Part shown: positions 35,583 to 46,028 of the stretch, one piece after another
How the letters are laid out: each line of letters begins with the position of its first letter
Position numbering within the stretch: the first letter of the stretch is position 1
Source: Prochlorococcus sp. AG-402-L09
GTDB taxonomy: Bacteria; Cyanobacteriota; Cyanobacteriia; PCC-6307; Cyanobiaceae
Length of the DNA stretch: 64,000 nucleotides
Assembly (NCBI GenBank): GCA_003216715.1
Contig: QCIK01000003.1
Location: 1 to 64,000, forward strand
Reading direction: 5' to 3'
Notes under the pieces: generated by a model
Databases searched by the model: none
The model's input: only the letters and a program-made list of their open reading frames with translations
Told to the model about the DNA's origin: nothing
Program-made: the position numbers and the translations under genes

Positions 35583-36788
35583 TCAAAAATTTTCGCCTAA
35601 TTTCATTAGCTTATGAATAACATCTTCAACTACACGGTCTGGAGTTGAAGCTCCAGAAGTAATACCAACACTAATATTTCCCTTTTGAAGAAAATTTTCC
35701 TCAGTTAGCAATTCTCCTCCCTCTAGAGGCATATGGGTAATGCTATTGGTCTCTTCTCCAATTCTCTCTGGAGTATCAATATGAAATGAACGAATCCCCC
35801 TACTAATTGCGATTTCTTGAAGATGAGTAGTATTAGAAGAATTGAATCCACCAATTACAACCATTAGATCAAGAGGTTCATCAACAAGAGAAAACATTGC
35901 TCCTTGTCTTTCTTCAGTAGCATCACAAATGGTATTAATAGCTAGAAAATGATCGTTCAATTCAGCAGGGCCAAATCTTTTCAACATTGTTTTCTCAAAC
36001 AATCTTCCTATTTCCTCAGTTTCGCTTTTTAACATTGTGGTTTGATTTGCAACTCCAACTTTTTGCAAATCCTTATCGGGATCAAACCCTGCTGAAGAGG
36101 CTTTTGAAAAACGCTTTAAGAAATCTTCTCTATTTCCTTTACCTAAAATATAATCAGAAACATAATTCGCCTCTTCAAGATCAAATAGGACTAGGTAAGT
36201 CCCTGCAAAAGAACTAGTCGCTAGAGTTTCTTCATGTTTATATTTGCCATGGATAATTGATGTAAATGTATGTTTCTTATGTTTTTCGACTGTATGCCAA
36301 ACTTTTGAAACCCATGGGCAAGTGGTATCAATAATATGACAACCTCTATCATGTAATAGCTTCATATCTTGAACCGTTGCACCAAATGCAGGAAGAATTA
36401 CTACATCTCCATCTTTTACTACTGAAAAATCTTTGACCCCATTCTCCTCAGTAATAAACATTACATTCATTTTCCTTAAATGATCATTCACAGAAGGGTT
36501 GTGAATGATTTCATTAGTGATCCATATTCGTTCATTTGGATAATGCTTCCTAGTCTCATAAGCCATTGCTACTGATCTTTCTACTCCCCAACAGAATCCA
36601 AAAGCTTCTGCAAGTTTAACTTTTAATCTTCCATGCTCTAAAAGATTTCCATTTTCTCTAATAGATCCAATCAATCCACTTTGATAAGCCTCAGCAAGGG
36701 CCTGAGCTCGCTTATTCGCAGAACCAAAACCTCTTCGGTTATAACGGTCAGATTTATGAAGAATTTGCTTAAAAGCTTGAGTATCCAT
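35583..36788 (-). CDS. ispH: 4-hydroxy-3-methylbut-2-enyl diphosphate reductase
   Basis: A 401-residue Fe-S enzyme making IPP and DMAPP, the final MEP-pathway step that feeds carotenoid and chlorophyll phytyl synthesis. [32 protein letters not shown] and [13 protein letters not shown] give the three cluster cysteines, and [13 protein letters not shown] is the conserved histidine region. The length, about 400, is the plant/cyanobacterial form, longer than E. coli IspH (316), and includes an extra N-terminus. amt1 lies downstream of its start on the same strand, separated by a terminator. Confidence 0.95.
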   Translation of the reverse strand: MDTQAFKQILHKSDRYNRRGFGSANKRAQALAEAYQSGLIGSIRENGNLLEHGRLKVKLAEAFGFCWGVERSVAMAYETRKHYPNERIWITNEIIHNPSVNDHLRKMNVMFITEENGVKDFSVVKDGDVVILPAFGATVQDMKLLHDRGCHIIDTTCPWVSKVWHTVEKHKKHTFTSIIHGKYKHEETLATSSFAGTYLVLFDLEEANYVSDYILGKGNREDFLKRFSKASSAGFDPDKDLQKVGVANQTTMLKSETEEIGRLFEKTMLKRFGPAELNDHFLAINTICDATEERQGAMFSLVDEPLDLMVVIGGFNSSNTTHLQEIAISRGIRSFHIDTPERIGEETNSITHMPLEGGELLTEENFLQKGNISVGITSGASTPDRVVEDVIHKLMKLGENF

Positions 36789-36848
36789 TTCAATTAAATA
36801 GTAAAAAACAAATTGATAGGAATCTCATAATCACTATTAAACCACACT

Positions 36849-36879
36849 AAAAAAGCCCGGAATATATCCGGGCTTTTTT
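36849..36879 (-). terminator. Strong hairpin terminator after amt1
   Basis: AAAAAAGCCCGGA and TCCGGGCTTTTTT form an uninterrupted stem with a short ATATA loop, ending in a T-run on either strand. It lies 32 bp after the amt1 stop codon, so it ends the amt1 transcript before ispH. It is the clearest terminator in the window. Confidence 0.92.
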
Positions 36880-36910
36880 AGATTTAAAATAAGACAATTA
36901 AACAAGGTAA

Positions 36911-38401
36911 CTAACTAGAAGCAAAGTCCGGATAAGCCTCCATTCCATGCTCGCCAATATCAAGTCCCTGTGTCTCTTCTGCTTCGCTAACTCTGATACC
37001 TCCGAAGAAGCCACCAATAATTTGCCAAGCAATCCAGCATGTAACAACAGTCCAGATACCATAAGCAGCTGCACCTAATGCTTGAATGAAGAATTGGTTA
37101 ATTCCTCCTCCATTGAGAAGACCAATTCCTGCAGCACCTGGGTCCATGCCATCAACGCCCCAAAGGCCTATGACTACAGTTCCCCAAACTCCACAAACAC
37201 CATGAACGGAGAAAGCCCCAACAGGATCATCAATACCTGCAGAGTCTAAAGCAGCTACAGCTACTACAACGATTAATCCACCCACTGCGCCAGCAAGCCA
37301 AGATCCAGCAAAAGTCATATTGCCGCAACCAGCAGTGATACTTACTAAACCAGCAAGAATACCGTTGATGATCATGGTCAGATCAGGCTTACCAGAGGTA
37401 ATGGTAGATAAAACTGTAGCCGCAATTGCACCACCAGCTGCTGCCAATGTTGTTGTTACGGCAACGTAAGCAACATATTGATCCATTGCTAATTCGGAGC
37501 CAGGATTAAATCCATACCAACCAATCCAAAGAATTAGAGCTCCTAAAGTTGCAATAGCCATATTGTGACCAGGCATAGCTTGAGCTTTGCCATCTACAAA
37601 TTTACCAATACGTGGTCCAAGAAGCATTGCCCCAACAAGACCTGCCCAACCTCCAACAGAGTGAACGATAGATGAACCAGCAAAATCAATAAAGCCAAGT
37701 TCAGCAAGCCATCCACCATTCCACTGCCAGCTACCTGCAATTGGGTATATAAAAGCAGTTAAAACTATGGAGAAAACGACAAATTCACCAAATTTGACTC
37801 TCTCAGCAACTAATCCAGAAACGATAGTTGCAGCAGTGCCAGCAAAAGCAGACTGGAAAAGAAAATCAACTGCAGGAACAAGACAACCTGTATCACCAGC
37901 AGCTGCACACTCTAATGCACCTGAAGGATCAGGATCAACAAATAATCCTTGGAAATAAAGCCAACCATCAACTACTGAACCGCCATACATTAGGGAATAT
38001 CCAATTACCCAATAGGCAGTAACAGCAAGAGCAAAAACAAATAAATTCTTAGCTAATATGTTGACCGCATTTTTTTGGCGACACATACCAGCTTCAACCA
38101 TTGCAAATCCTGCGTTCATAAAGATAACAAGAATTGTGGCTATGAATAACCAAAGGTTATCTGCCAAGAATGCAGCAGCTTGAGGTCCAGTTAAATCTGA
38201 AAGTGCAACCTCAGCTCTGGCAGAGAAAGTGAAAACACCTAATCCTACAAGAGCCAATGGGACGGAAGCTAGCCATGCCCAAGATTGACTTCTTCTAAAA
38301 CCTTTAATACTTCTTAGAAGAAGCATTGGCCCGTTTAAAAGACTTGCGTCTTGAAGACGAGAAGTACTTCGCCTTGGAGGCGATTGCAAAGCAGTGGTCA
38401 T
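36911..38401 (-). CDS. amt1: Ammonium transporter (Amt family)
   Basis: A 496-residue membrane protein with about eleven helices after an N-terminal leader of some 60 residues that includes a signal-like hydrophobic segment. Conserved Amt blocks are NIWLF-like NLWLFIATILVIFMNAGFA, MVEAGMCRQKNAVNIL, DFAGSSIVHSVGGWAGLVGA with the pore histidine, HNMAIATLGALILWIGWYGF, and DPVGAFSVHGVCGVWGT with the second. It imports ammonium, the main nitrogen source of Prochlorococcus. A perfect NtcA box lies 90 bp upstream, so expression should rise under nitrogen limitation. Confidence 0.95.
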   Translation of the reverse strand: MTTALQSPPRRSTSRLQDASLLNGPMLLLRSIKGFRRSQSWAWLASVPLALVGLGVFTFSARAEVALSDLTGPQAAAFLADNLWLFIATILVIFMNAGFAMVEAGMCRQKNAVNILAKNLFVFALAVTAYWVIGYSLMYGGSVVDGWLYFQGLFVDPDPSGALECAAAGDTGCLVPAVDFLFQSAFAGTAATIVSGLVAERVKFGEFVVFSIVLTAFIYPIAGSWQWNGGWLAELGFIDFAGSSIVHSVGGWAGLVGAMLLGPRIGKFVDGKAQAMPGHNMAIATLGALILWIGWYGFNPGSELAMDQYVAYVAVTTTLAAAGGAIAATVLSTITSGKPDLTMIINGILAGLVSITAGCGNMTFAGSWLAGAVGGLIVVVAVAALDSAGIDDPVGAFSVHGVCGVWGTVVIGLWGVDGMDPGAAGIGLLNGGGINQFFIQALGAAAYGIWTVVTCWIAWQIIGGFFGGIRVSEAEETQGLDIGEHGMEAYPDFASS

Positions 38402-38490
38402 AAATGATGCTTACTTCGGAAAAAAGAAATGGATAGTTAATCCAAAATTTATACACTTATTAATATGTATGCAACTGATAATGACAAGAT

Positions 38491-38504
38491 GTAGGAGTTG
38501 ATAC
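38491..38504 (-). promoter_or_regulatory. NtcA binding site upstream of amt1
   Basis: GTAGGAGTTGATAC is an exact match to the palindromic NtcA consensus GTA-N8-TAC. On the minus strand it is followed 21-26 nt later by -10-like sequences (TACATA, TATTAAT), the spacing of an NtcA-activated promoter. It sits 90 bp upstream of the amt1 start. The rest of the 264-bp spacer (38402-38665) shows nothing else I can name. Confidence 0.8.
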
Positions 38505-38665
38505 AAAAAAAGAGTTTGGTACTGCAGATATGTTCTTATTTACACATTTTTGGCATGAATTGATTAGTTTTTTAAATTGATTTAGTAGTCGTAATTAAAA
38601 AGTAAATCAAAAAACTAGCTAAGCTATATAAAATAGTCATGCCCAAGTATTTATCACTAGATCAG

Positions 38666-39430
38666 TTATTTTTGTGAAATCCTATAAGGTTTAATCCCTT
38701 CCCAAGTGATGTGGTCTGAAAAGAAACCAAATGCACATGGAATAACCTCTACCCCCATAGATACTGCCTCTCTAAATAATTTCCCGTACAAAGGATCTGC
38801 TAAATCACAAGGTGCAAAAATCTCCATATCACTCCTACTAATACAAGGAATTAATACCCCTCTTGAATTGGGACAAATACTCATGAGTTCCTTCAGATGT
38901 TTTTGGCCTCTTGTTGTAACCGTATCCGGGAACAAAGCCAACTGTTTTTCACACCAAGTCGTATTTTTAACCTCTACAAATATCTCTCTATTGTCGGAGT
39001 TATTAATTTCGGGTTTCAGCAATAAATCAATTCTACTTTTACCTTCTATTCCATAAACGACTTCAGCCTTGATACTTGAAATTGCACCAAATTGTTCCTG
39101 CAGACAATTTGCTTCAATTAAATTTCTAATCAATTTATTAGGCAAAGATGTATTTACGCCAACCCAGCATTTTTTAAGCTCATTATGACTTGGCACCTCT
39201 GCTTGCTCCCACGACCAATCTAATTTACGTTTAGGAGAAGGAGAGTACTTAAGTCTGACTCGACCACCAGGCCATAAAATTCCTTTCATCGGTCCTGTGT
39301 TTGCACAATGTGCCGTCACAATTTCTCCATTATCCAACTCAAAATCTGCCAAAAATCTCTTATATCTCTTAATTAAAATTCCCTCTGTTAATGGAGGAAA
39401 CTTAATAATAGTGTTTCCAATTTGAATCAA
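38666..39430 (-). CDS. sfsA: SfsA family protein (sugar fermentation stimulation protein homologue)
   Basis: A 254-residue SfsA-type protein. An OB-like N-terminus (FPPLTEGILIKRYKRFLADF) is followed by GEIVTAHCANTGPMKGI and LDWSWEQAEV. A PD-(D/E)xK nuclease-like core follows: SRIDLLL and IFVEVKNTTW. Relatives bind DNA and are thought to be nucleases, although the name comes from maltose regulation in E. coli. The function in cyanobacteria is unknown. It starts at TTG and is divergent from murJ. Confidence 0.9.
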   Translation of the reverse strand: MIQIGNTIIKFPPLTEGILIKRYKRFLADFELDNGEIVTAHCANTGPMKGILWPGGRVRLKYSPSPKRKLDWSWEQAEVPSHNELKKCWVGVNTSLPNKLIRNLIEANCLQEQFGAISSIKAEVVYGIEGKSRIDLLLKPEINNSDNREIFVEVKNTTWCEKQLALFPDTVTTRGQKHLKELMSICPNSRGVLIPCISRSDMEIFAPCDLADPLYGKLFREAVSMGVEVIPCAFGFFSDHITWEGIKPYRISQK

Positions 39431-39500
39431 TTAATTAACATCCTAATAAACGTCGAAAAAATAATTTAATCAGTGAAAATTATTTATTTTCAAATCTAAC

Positions 39501-41108
39501 ATGACGAAAACAATCAAAGAAATCGCTTTCGTCGTAACTTTAGGAACTCTATTGAGCAAGTTCGGAGGAATGGCAAGACAATTAGTTATTGCTGGTGCTT
39601 TTGGAATTAGTGCTGCATATGATGCATATAATTATGCCTATATTATACCTGGATTTTTCTTGGTTCTCTTAGGAGGTATTAATGGGCCGTTGCATAACTC
39701 AATGGTTACATTATTAGCAGATAAAAACAAATTTGATAGTAGATTATTTTTAAGTTCAATCAATAATATTTTAGCTCTAATATTATTAATCTTGAGTCTT
39801 TTTATTTTCTTTTCATCTGATTTAATAATTAATCTAGTTGGACCTAGTTTACTGCCTGAAATAAAAGAGATCGCATCCTCGCAATTAAAAATAATGTCTC
39901 CAATAATCTTCCTATCTGGATTAATAGGTATTGGATTTGGATCACTAAATGCCAAAAAAGAATTTTTTATACCATCTATATCTCCATTAATTTCAAGTCT
40001 AATAATTATAATTTCTATATCAATTTTTTGGACCAACAAAGGAAATGATATTGATCTATATGAATTGAATTTAAGAGGAGGAATTATTTTAGCAAAGGCA
40101 ACATTTATAGGAGCACTTTCTCAATATTTAATTCAAATCCCGTTTCTAATTAAAAAAGGAATATTTGCTATTAATTTTTCAATAAAAACAAAATATTCAG
40201 AACTAAAAAGGGCCTTGAGAATGATTGCCCCTGCCTCATTTTCTTCAGGAATGATACAAATTAATGTTTTTACTGATTTATTCTTTGCATCGAAAATAGT
40301 CGGAGCTGCAGCTGCTCTAAGTTACGCAAACTTTTTAGTTCAAGCTCCTCTTGGAATAGTATCAAATTCTATTTTAATTCCACTATTACCCGTTTTTGTA
40401 AGTTTAAGATCTCGCGAAAATCATTCAAAGTTGATTAAGAAAATACACCAAGGATTAATACTTTCAACTTCTTCAATGGTATTCCTAGGTTCTATATTTA
40501 TTTCACTTTCTACTCCAATAGTAATATTAATCTATGAAAGAGGTTCATTCAATCAAAATGCAGTAAATGTTGTAAGTCAACTTTTAATTGCATATGGCAT
40601 AGGTATGCCTTTTTATCTATTTAGAGATCTATTAGTTAGAGTATTTTATGGTATTGAAGATGCAAAAACACCATTTCGAATATCAATAATAGCAATATTA
40701 TTAAATTTATTTTTTGACTGGTTTTTGATAGGAGGATCAAGCCCATGGGGGGATCTATCACCTCTAAATTTCGGCGTAAACGGATTAGTATTTTCAACTA
40801 CATTTGTCAATTTATTTGCTTGCATAATCTTACTATTTAAATTAAATAATAAATTAGAGAATCTACTTTTATCTAAAATATTATCTCAGAATCTTAGAAT
40901 TATTCTAATTGGTTTCATTTCTGGTATAACATCATTTTTTATTTTTAAAATAATATATTTACCCTATAGTTTCATTAATTTATTACTTAGAATAATAATA
41001 TCATCTGGAATTAGTCTTGTTATCTTTTATTGTTTTGCAATTATTCTTAAAATTGATGATATTGATAGTTTGAATAAGTTTTTAAAAGAGAAATTTATTA
41101 GTCTTTAA
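39501..41108 (+). CDS. murJ: Lipid II flippase MurJ (MviN family)
   Basis: A 535-residue protein with about fourteen hydrophobic helices. It flips lipid II across the plasma membrane for peptidoglycan synthesis. Typical blocks are GTLLSKFGGMARQLVIAGAF near the start, SYANFLVQAPLGIVSNSILI, ILIYERGSFNQ and GIEDAKTPFRIS. Codon use is very AT-rich, as in neighbours. It overlaps the 3' end of the convergent 81-aa gene by 11 bp. Confidence 0.92.
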   Translation: MTKTIKEIAFVVTLGTLLSKFGGMARQLVIAGAFGISAAYDAYNYAYIIPGFFLVLLGGINGPLHNSMVTLLADKNKFDSRLFLSSINNILALILLILSLFIFFSSDLIINLVGPSLLPEIKEIASSQLKIMSPIIFLSGLIGIGFGSLNAKKEFFIPSISPLISSLIIIISISIFWTNKGNDIDLYELNLRGGIILAKATFIGALSQYLIQIPFLIKKGIFAINFSIKTKYSELKRALRMIAPASFSSGMIQINVFTDLFFASKIVGAAAALSYANFLVQAPLGIVSNSILIPLLPVFVSLRSRENHSKLIKKIHQGLILSTSSMVFLGSIFISLSTPIVILIYERGSFNQNAVNVVSQLLIAYGIGMPFYLFRDLLVRVFYGIEDAKTPFRISIIAILLNLFFDWFLIGGSSPWGDLSPLNFGVNGLVFSTTFVNLFACIILLFKLNNKLENLLLSKILSQNLRIILIGFISGITSFFIFKIIYLPYSFINLLLRIIISSGISLVIFYCFAIILKIDDIDSLNKFLKEKFISL

Positions 41109-41343
41109 GAAAAACATCTTTCTCTGATCTAACTTTAAGTGGGATTTCCAAACAGTTCATTTCATCAGTTTTCACTCCACTTACTGAGAGAATTCTTGCT
41201 TCAATACCAAACTCTTGAAAAGCTATTTCCATCTCTTTCATTAATTCCTTTTCCACCTGTGCATCAGCATCAGCAATTTTCCCTATAAGTCTTTCTCCTA
41301 AGCGACCAATTCGCTGCCTTACAACTTCTCTAGCATTAGTCAC
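41098..41343 (-). CDS. Conserved small protein of unknown function
   Basis: An 81-residue soluble protein starting at GTG 41343 (TNAREVVRQRIGRLGERLIG). A longer ORF to 41379 adds a hydrophobic leader that looks unlike coding sequence. The first half is helical and charged (DAQVEKELMKEMEIAFQEFG). The second half looks like beta strands (ARILSVSGVKTDEMNCLEIP). I do not recognise a named family with certainty. It lies 39 bp after the DUF3181 gene on the same strand and overlaps the end of murJ, so the two small genes probably form one unit. Confidence 0.7.
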   Translation of the reverse strand: MTNAREVVRQRIGRLGERLIGKIADADAQVEKELMKEMEIAFQEFGIEARILSVSGVKTDEMNCLEIPLKVRSEKDVFLKD

Positions 41344-41382
41344 CTGAATGATTAACAAAATTACAAAGCAATTGATCAAATT

Positions 41383-41679
41383 TTATCTGCAATAGGGTTC
41401 TAAAATCTCCTCAAGGTCAAAAAATTGATTTGGGGGAATTAATTTTGACAATGGCAATTCCATGTTGCCTCCGCCAAGTTTTACTTGAATAGCTTCAAGA
41501 CCTTTTCTAGCTGCAACATTTGCACCTTGATCAAAGTTAGCCTGACATTCAATAGCTAAGTCCTTTGCAAGGCCAGCATCGCCTAGATAAAGGTTCCAAT
41601 TTCCAACTTGAATAAATAATCTGTCAGCTATTGCCGCCGCTAGCTCATTAATTTGCGATGCATCCATAGAAGTGGTCAT
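41383..41679 (-). CDS. DUF3181-like cyanobacterial protein
   Basis: A 98-residue soluble protein. INELAAAIADRLFIQVGNWN, LYLGDAGLAKDLAIECQANF and ARKGLEAIQVKLGGG are blocks conserved across cyanobacteria in a family I believe is DUF3181. No catalytic motif is visible and the role is unknown. It has a normal ATG start and probably shares a transcript with the 81-aa gene downstream. Upstream 180 bp lead to tRNA-Arg, with nothing else recognised. Confidence 0.75.
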   Translation of the reverse strand: MTTSMDASQINELAAAIADRLFIQVGNWNLYLGDAGLAKDLAIECQANFDQGANVAARKGLEAIQVKLGGGNMELPLSKLIPPNQFFDLEEILEPYCR

Positions 41680-41859
41680 AAAAACATAGGTTTTTCTATT
41701 ATTAGTGACCTTAGATTGAGATTGCTACTATCTAAAAAAGAATAAATTGATGGAATAATAACTTTTTAGGTTTAACGATCGCATTTCACTAAATTTCAAG
41801 GCTCAGATACAAACATATTTTCCTATTCTTTGGGAGTCAATCTGATATTGTTTTTTTAT

Positions 41860-41933
41860 GCGCCTGTAGCTCAGCGGATTAGAGCATCTGACTACGGATC
41901 AGAGGGTCGGGAGTTCGAATCTCTCCAGGCGCG
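41860..41933 (+). tRNA. tRNA-Arg (ACG anticodon)
   Basis: A 74-nt cloverleaf. The acceptor is GCGCCTG/CAGGCGC with discriminator G; the D arm includes GTAGCTCAGCGG; the anticodon arm is CTGACTACGGATCAG with anticodon ACG; the T arm is GGGAGTTCGAATCTCTC. A34 would be deaminated to inosine to read CGU/CGC/CGA. CCA is not encoded. glyA starts 103 bp downstream. Confidence 0.95.
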
Positions 41934-42036
41934 TTAAAAAAATTTGTAAATCCTTATATAACCAGAAAATAAGAGAAAGTTTTCTCTCATTAGACTAAAG
42001 ATGTGCCTACTATCTCATCATAAATAAAAGAATAAA

Positions 42037-43293
42037 GTGACTATTAAATCTTCTTTGATGGAACGTGACCCAATTATTGCGAAATTAATAAACAATGAAT
42101 TATTAAGACAAGAAACTCATTTAGAACTTATTGCAAGCGAGAATTTCGCCTCAAAGGCAGTAATGGAAGCACAGGGGTCAGTCCTAACAAATAAATATGC
42201 TGAAGGTCTCCCCAGTAAACGTTATTACGGAGGATGTGAACATATCGATAAAATTGAACAGCTAGCAATTGATAGAGCAAAAAACCTTTTTGGTGCCAAC
42301 TGGGCAAATGTCCAACCTCACAGTGGAGCACAAGCTAACTTTGCAGTTTTCTTAAGCCTTCTAAAACCTGGTGACACAATCATGGGAATGGACCTATCAC
42401 ATGGTGGACATCTCACACATGGTTCACCGGTGAATGTTAGTGGGAAGTGGTTTAAGACGTGCCACTACGAAGTTGATAAAACAACCGAAATGCTCGATAT
42501 GGATGCAATAAGAAAAAAAGCTATTAAAAATCAACCTAAACTAATTATTTGTGGATTCTCTGCATATCCACGAAAAATTGACTTCCAGGCTTTTAGATCA
42601 ATCGCGGACGAGGTAAATGCTTATTTATTAGCTGATATTGCCCACATCGCTGGTTTAGTGGCATGTGGTCTTCACCCAAGTCCAATTCCATATTGTGATG
42701 TAGTAACAACGACCACTCACAAAACTCTTAGAGGGCCAAGGGGAGGACTAATTCTCTCAAACGATGAAGAGCTAGGGAAAAAGATTGATAAAGCAGTTTT
42801 TCCAGGTACCCAAGGAGGTCCTTTGGAACATGTAATCTCAGCCAAGGCTGTGGCATTTAAAGAAGCTTCTGAACCAGAATTCAAGATCTACTGCCAAAGA
42901 GTGATCTCAAATGCAAACGTTCTCTCTAGTCAACTTCAAAAAAGAGGTATTTCTATTGTGAGCAAAGGAACTGAAAATCATATAGTTCTTCTTGACCTAA
43001 GAAGTATTGGAATTACAGGCAAAATAGCCGATCAATTAGTTAGTGATATCAAAATAACTGCTAACAAAAATACCGTACCTTTTGACCCCGAGTCCCCATT
43101 TGTTACTAGCGGGCTAAGACTAGGTTCAGCAGCCCTTACGACCAGAGGTTTTGATGAACAAGCCTTTAAGGATGTTGGAAATGTCATTGCTGATAGACTG
43201 CTTAACCCTAACGATGAAGATATAAAAGACAAATCAATCAAAAAAGTTTCTGAACTTTGTAATAAGTTTCCTTTATATAGTGAAAAAATTTAA
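42037..43293 (+). CDS. glyA: Serine hydroxymethyltransferase
   Basis: A 418-residue PLP enzyme that converts serine and tetrahydrofolate to glycine and methylene-THF. [48 protein letters not shown] and the lysine loop [17 protein letters not shown] are intact. It starts at GTG. The last 14 bp overlap the start of cinA in another frame, so cinA translation may depend on glyA. Methylene-THF made here is used by ThyX, which lies later in the window. Confidence 0.96.
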   Translation: MTIKSSLMERDPIIAKLINNELLRQETHLELIASENFASKAVMEAQGSVLTNKYAEGLPSKRYYGGCEHIDKIEQLAIDRAKNLFGANWANVQPHSGAQANFAVFLSLLKPGDTIMGMDLSHGGHLTHGSPVNVSGKWFKTCHYEVDKTTEMLDMDAIRKKAIKNQPKLIICGFSAYPRKIDFQAFRSIADEVNAYLLADIAHIAGLVACGLHPSPIPYCDVVTTTTHKTLRGPRGGLILSNDEELGKKIDKAVFPGTQGGPLEHVISAKAVAFKEASEPEFKIYCQRVISNANVLSSQLQKRGISIVSKGTENHIVLLDLRSIGITGKIADQLVSDIKITANKNTVPFDPESPFVTSGLRLGSAALTTRGFDEQAFKDVGNVIADRLLNPNDEDIKDKSIKKVSELCNKFPLYSEKI

Positions 43294-44572
43294 AGAAATT
43301 AATATTAACAATAAAAATCAATCTGGAGCAGAGATTTTATGCATTGGAAGTGAACTACTTCTAGGAAATATTGTTAATACTAATTCTCAATGGATAGCGG
43401 AGCAATTAGCAATTTTAGGTATTCCACATTTTAGACAAACTGTTGTTGGAGATAACCCTGCAAGATTAAAAGAAGCAATACTTGAAGCGTCTAACCGATC
43501 TGAAATTCTAATAACGACTGGTGGTCTAGGACCAACACCAGATGATATAACAACGAAGATAATTGCTGATACTTTTAAAACACCCATGGAACAAAGAAAT
43601 GATATTTTAATAGATCTGAAAAATAAACTTAAACACAGGGATAGTAAATTATCTGTAAGTCAAGAAAAGCAATCCTTTGTCCCAAAAGGGGCTAAAATTA
43701 TAAACAATTATTCAGGCACAGCACCTGGAATTATATGGAGTCCGAAGGATAATTTTACAATACTTACTTTCCCTGGAGTTCCAAGTGAATTAAAAGAAAT
43801 GTGGACTAAAGAAGCAGCAAAATGGTTCTTTAATAATAATTTCTCAAACAAAGTAATTTCTAGCAAAGTTCTACATTTTGCTGGTATAAGTGAATCATTA
43901 CTAGCAGATAAAATTCCACATTTACTTCAAGTAAAAAACCCTACAGTTGCAACTTATGCAAGCACTGGAGAAGTCAAGGTGCGAATAACAGCCAAAGGAG
44001 ACAATTCAGAAGAAACTAATAGATTAATAGAACCTATTGAAAAAGAATTAATTCAAATGACTGGATTAAAATGCTTTGGTAAAGATCATGAAACTCTTGA
44101 AGAATTAGTATTGAAATTATTACTGAAAAGGAAAGAAACAATTGCTGTTGCAGAATCATGCACTGGAGGCGGAATAGGTTCTAAACTTACAAAAATTCCT
44201 GGATCTTCAAAAATTTTCCATGGAGGCGTCATCGCATACAACAATTCAATCAAGCAAAGGATATTAGGTGTACCTGAGGAAATAATTAATGCCTATGGTG
44301 CAGTCTCAAAGCCAGTTGTTGAATCAATGGCGAAAGGTGTCCTAAAAAAATTCAAAGTCAACTGGGCCATCTCTGTAAGTGGAATTGCAGGGCCGACTGG
44401 AGGAAGCAAATTAAAGCCAATCGGATTAGTTAATTTTTGTATAAAGGGTCCAAAGACCCTTATTACATGGGAGGAAAGATTTGGATCTAATAAGACAAGA
44501 GAAGATATTCAAAATTTAAGCGTTTTAAATGCTCTTGATAGATTACGTTTATCTATAATCAAGGATAAGTAA
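43280..44572 (+). CDS. cinA: CinA-like protein (MoaB/Mog-like domain plus nicotinamide-nucleotide amidase)
   Basis: A 430-residue two-domain protein. The N-terminal molybdopterin-binding-like domain ([33 protein letters not shown]) is followed after about residue 270 by the CinA C-terminal domain ([39 protein letters not shown]). The latter deamidates NMN in NAD recycling. A natural-competence role known in some bacteria is not implied. The GTG start lies inside the end of glyA (14 bp overlap). Confidence 0.92.
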   Translation: MKKFKEININNKNQSGAEILCIGSELLLGNIVNTNSQWIAEQLAILGIPHFRQTVVGDNPARLKEAILEASNRSEILITTGGLGPTPDDITTKIIADTFKTPMEQRNDILIDLKNKLKHRDSKLSVSQEKQSFVPKGAKIINNYSGTAPGIIWSPKDNFTILTFPGVPSELKEMWTKEAAKWFFNNNFSNKVISSKVLHFAGISESLLADKIPHLLQVKNPTVATYASTGEVKVRITAKGDNSEETNRLIEPIEKELIQMTGLKCFGKDHETLEELVLKLLLKRKETIAVAESCTGGGIGSKLTKIPGSSKIFHGGVIAYNNSIKQRILGVPEEIINAYGAVSKPVVESMAKGVLKKFKVNWAISVSGIAGPTGGSKLKPIGLVNFCIKGPKTLITWEERFGSNKTREDIQNLSVLNALDRLRLSIIKDK

Positions 44573-44595
44573 GTCCTAATTATTGGATTTGAAAG

Positions 44596-46005
44596 TTGAG
44601 TTCTGGAACCCTCTACGACAAAGTTTGGAACTTCCATCAGGTTAAAGAATTGCCTGGTGGATCAACTCAACTTTTTGTAGGTCTTCATTTAATTCACGAA
44701 GTTACAAGTCCACAAGCTTTTTCTGCTCTTAATGAAAAAAATCTTGAAGTCAAATTTCCTAATCTAACTGTAGCGACGGTTGATCATATAGTTCCAACAG
44801 CAAATCAGGAGCGTCCTTTTAGTGATCCTCTCGCAGAGGAAATGCTGTCCACTTTAGAAAAAAACTGCAAGTCTCATGGAATAAAATTTCATGGAATTGG
44901 AAGCAATTCTCAAGGAGTAGTTCATGTCATGGCTCCAGAATTAGGATTAACTCAACCTGGAATGACAGTGGCTTGCGGAGATTCACATACCTCAACCCAT
45001 GGAGCATTTGGAGCGATTGCATTCGGTATTGGAACAAGTCAAGTTCGAGATGTTTTAGCCAGTCAAAGTTTGGCGATAAAAAAATTAAAAGTAAGAAGAA
45101 TATGGGTAGATGGTGAATTGCAAAAAGGTGTTTATGCCAAAGACCTTATTCTTCATATCATTCGATTGCTTGGAGTCAAAGGAGGAGTTGGATTTGCTTA
45201 TGAATTTGCTGGGCCTGCGATAGAAAAACTTTCAATGGAAGGAAGAATGACGATATGCAATATGGCTATTGAAGGAGGTGCAAGATGTGGATATATCAAT
45301 CCAGATGAAACTACTTTTGAATATCTTAAAGGGAAAGAATATTCTCCTAAAGGTCAAGAATGGGATAACGCTATTAAGTGGTGGAAAAGTTTAGTGAGCG
45401 ATTCTAAAGCTAAATTCGATGATGAAATTCGATTAAATGGGTCCTCAATAGAACCTACCGTTACTTGGGGTATAACTCCTGGTCAAGGTATTTCAATCAA
45501 AGAAAAAATTCCAAATCCTGAGATGATGCCAAAAAATGAGCAACAAATAGCTAAAGATGCATGCAAATATATGAATCTAGAACCAAACCAACCCATAGAA
45601 GGGACATCCATTGATGTTTGCTTTATAGGTAGCTGTACAAATGGGAGATTAAGTGATCTCCAGGAGGCATCTAAAATTGTTAAAGGTCATACAGTCGCAA
45701 CTGGAATTAGAGCATTTGTTGTACCTGGTTCCCAAAAGGTTGCCAAAGAGGCCAAGAGAAAAGGAATAGATAAGATATTCCTTACAGCAGGGTTTGAATG
45801 GCGAGAGCCAGGCTGCTCGATGTGCTTAGCCATGAATCCAGACAAATTGGTTGGAAGACAAATAAGTGCCAGCTCAAGCAATAGAAATTTCAAAGGGAGG
45901 CAAGGCTCTGCTAATGGAAGAACCTTATTAATGAGTCCAGCCATGGTTGCTGCTGCTGCAATTAGTGGAAAGGTTACAGATGTACGAAAATTACTCCAAG
46001 ATTAA
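44596..46005 (+). CDS. leuC: 3-isopropylmalate dehydratase large subunit
   Basis: A 469-residue aconitase-family subunit that, with LeuD, isomerises isopropylmalate in leucine synthesis. Three Fe-S cysteines are visible in IGSCTNGR and [25 protein letters not shown] and [20 protein letters not shown] are also conserved. The likely start is TTG at 44596 ([10 protein letters not shown]). leuD follows 23 bp downstream. Confidence 0.96.
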   Translation: MSSGTLYDKVWNFHQVKELPGGSTQLFVGLHLIHEVTSPQAFSALNEKNLEVKFPNLTVATVDHIVPTANQERPFSDPLAEEMLSTLEKNCKSHGIKFHGIGSNSQGVVHVMAPELGLTQPGMTVACGDSHTSTHGAFGAIAFGIGTSQVRDVLASQSLAIKKLKVRRIWVDGELQKGVYAKDLILHIIRLLGVKGGVGFAYEFAGPAIEKLSMEGRMTICNMAIEGGARCGYINPDETTFEYLKGKEYSPKGQEWDNAIKWWKSLVSDSKAKFDDEIRLNGSSIEPTVTWGITPGQGISIKEKIPNPEMMPKNEQQIAKDACKYMNLEPNQPIEGTSIDVCFIGSCTNGRLSDLQEASKIVKGHTVATGIRAFVVPGSQKVAKEAKRKGIDKIFLTAGFEWREPGCSMCLAMNPDKLVGRQISASSSNRNFKGRQGSANGRTLLMSPAMVAAAAISGKVTDVRKLLQD

Positions 46006-46028
46006 AACAACAAATACACTTACATTTG

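Noticed and set aside
39638-40039. 133-aa ORF antisense to murJ
   Set aside because: It is a shadow of the murJ frame, without a ribosome-binding site or recognisable domain.
41960-41990. GAGAAAG/TTTTCTC hairpin downstream of tRNA-Arg
   Set aside because: The stem is short and AT-rich without a T-run, so I do not call it a terminator.
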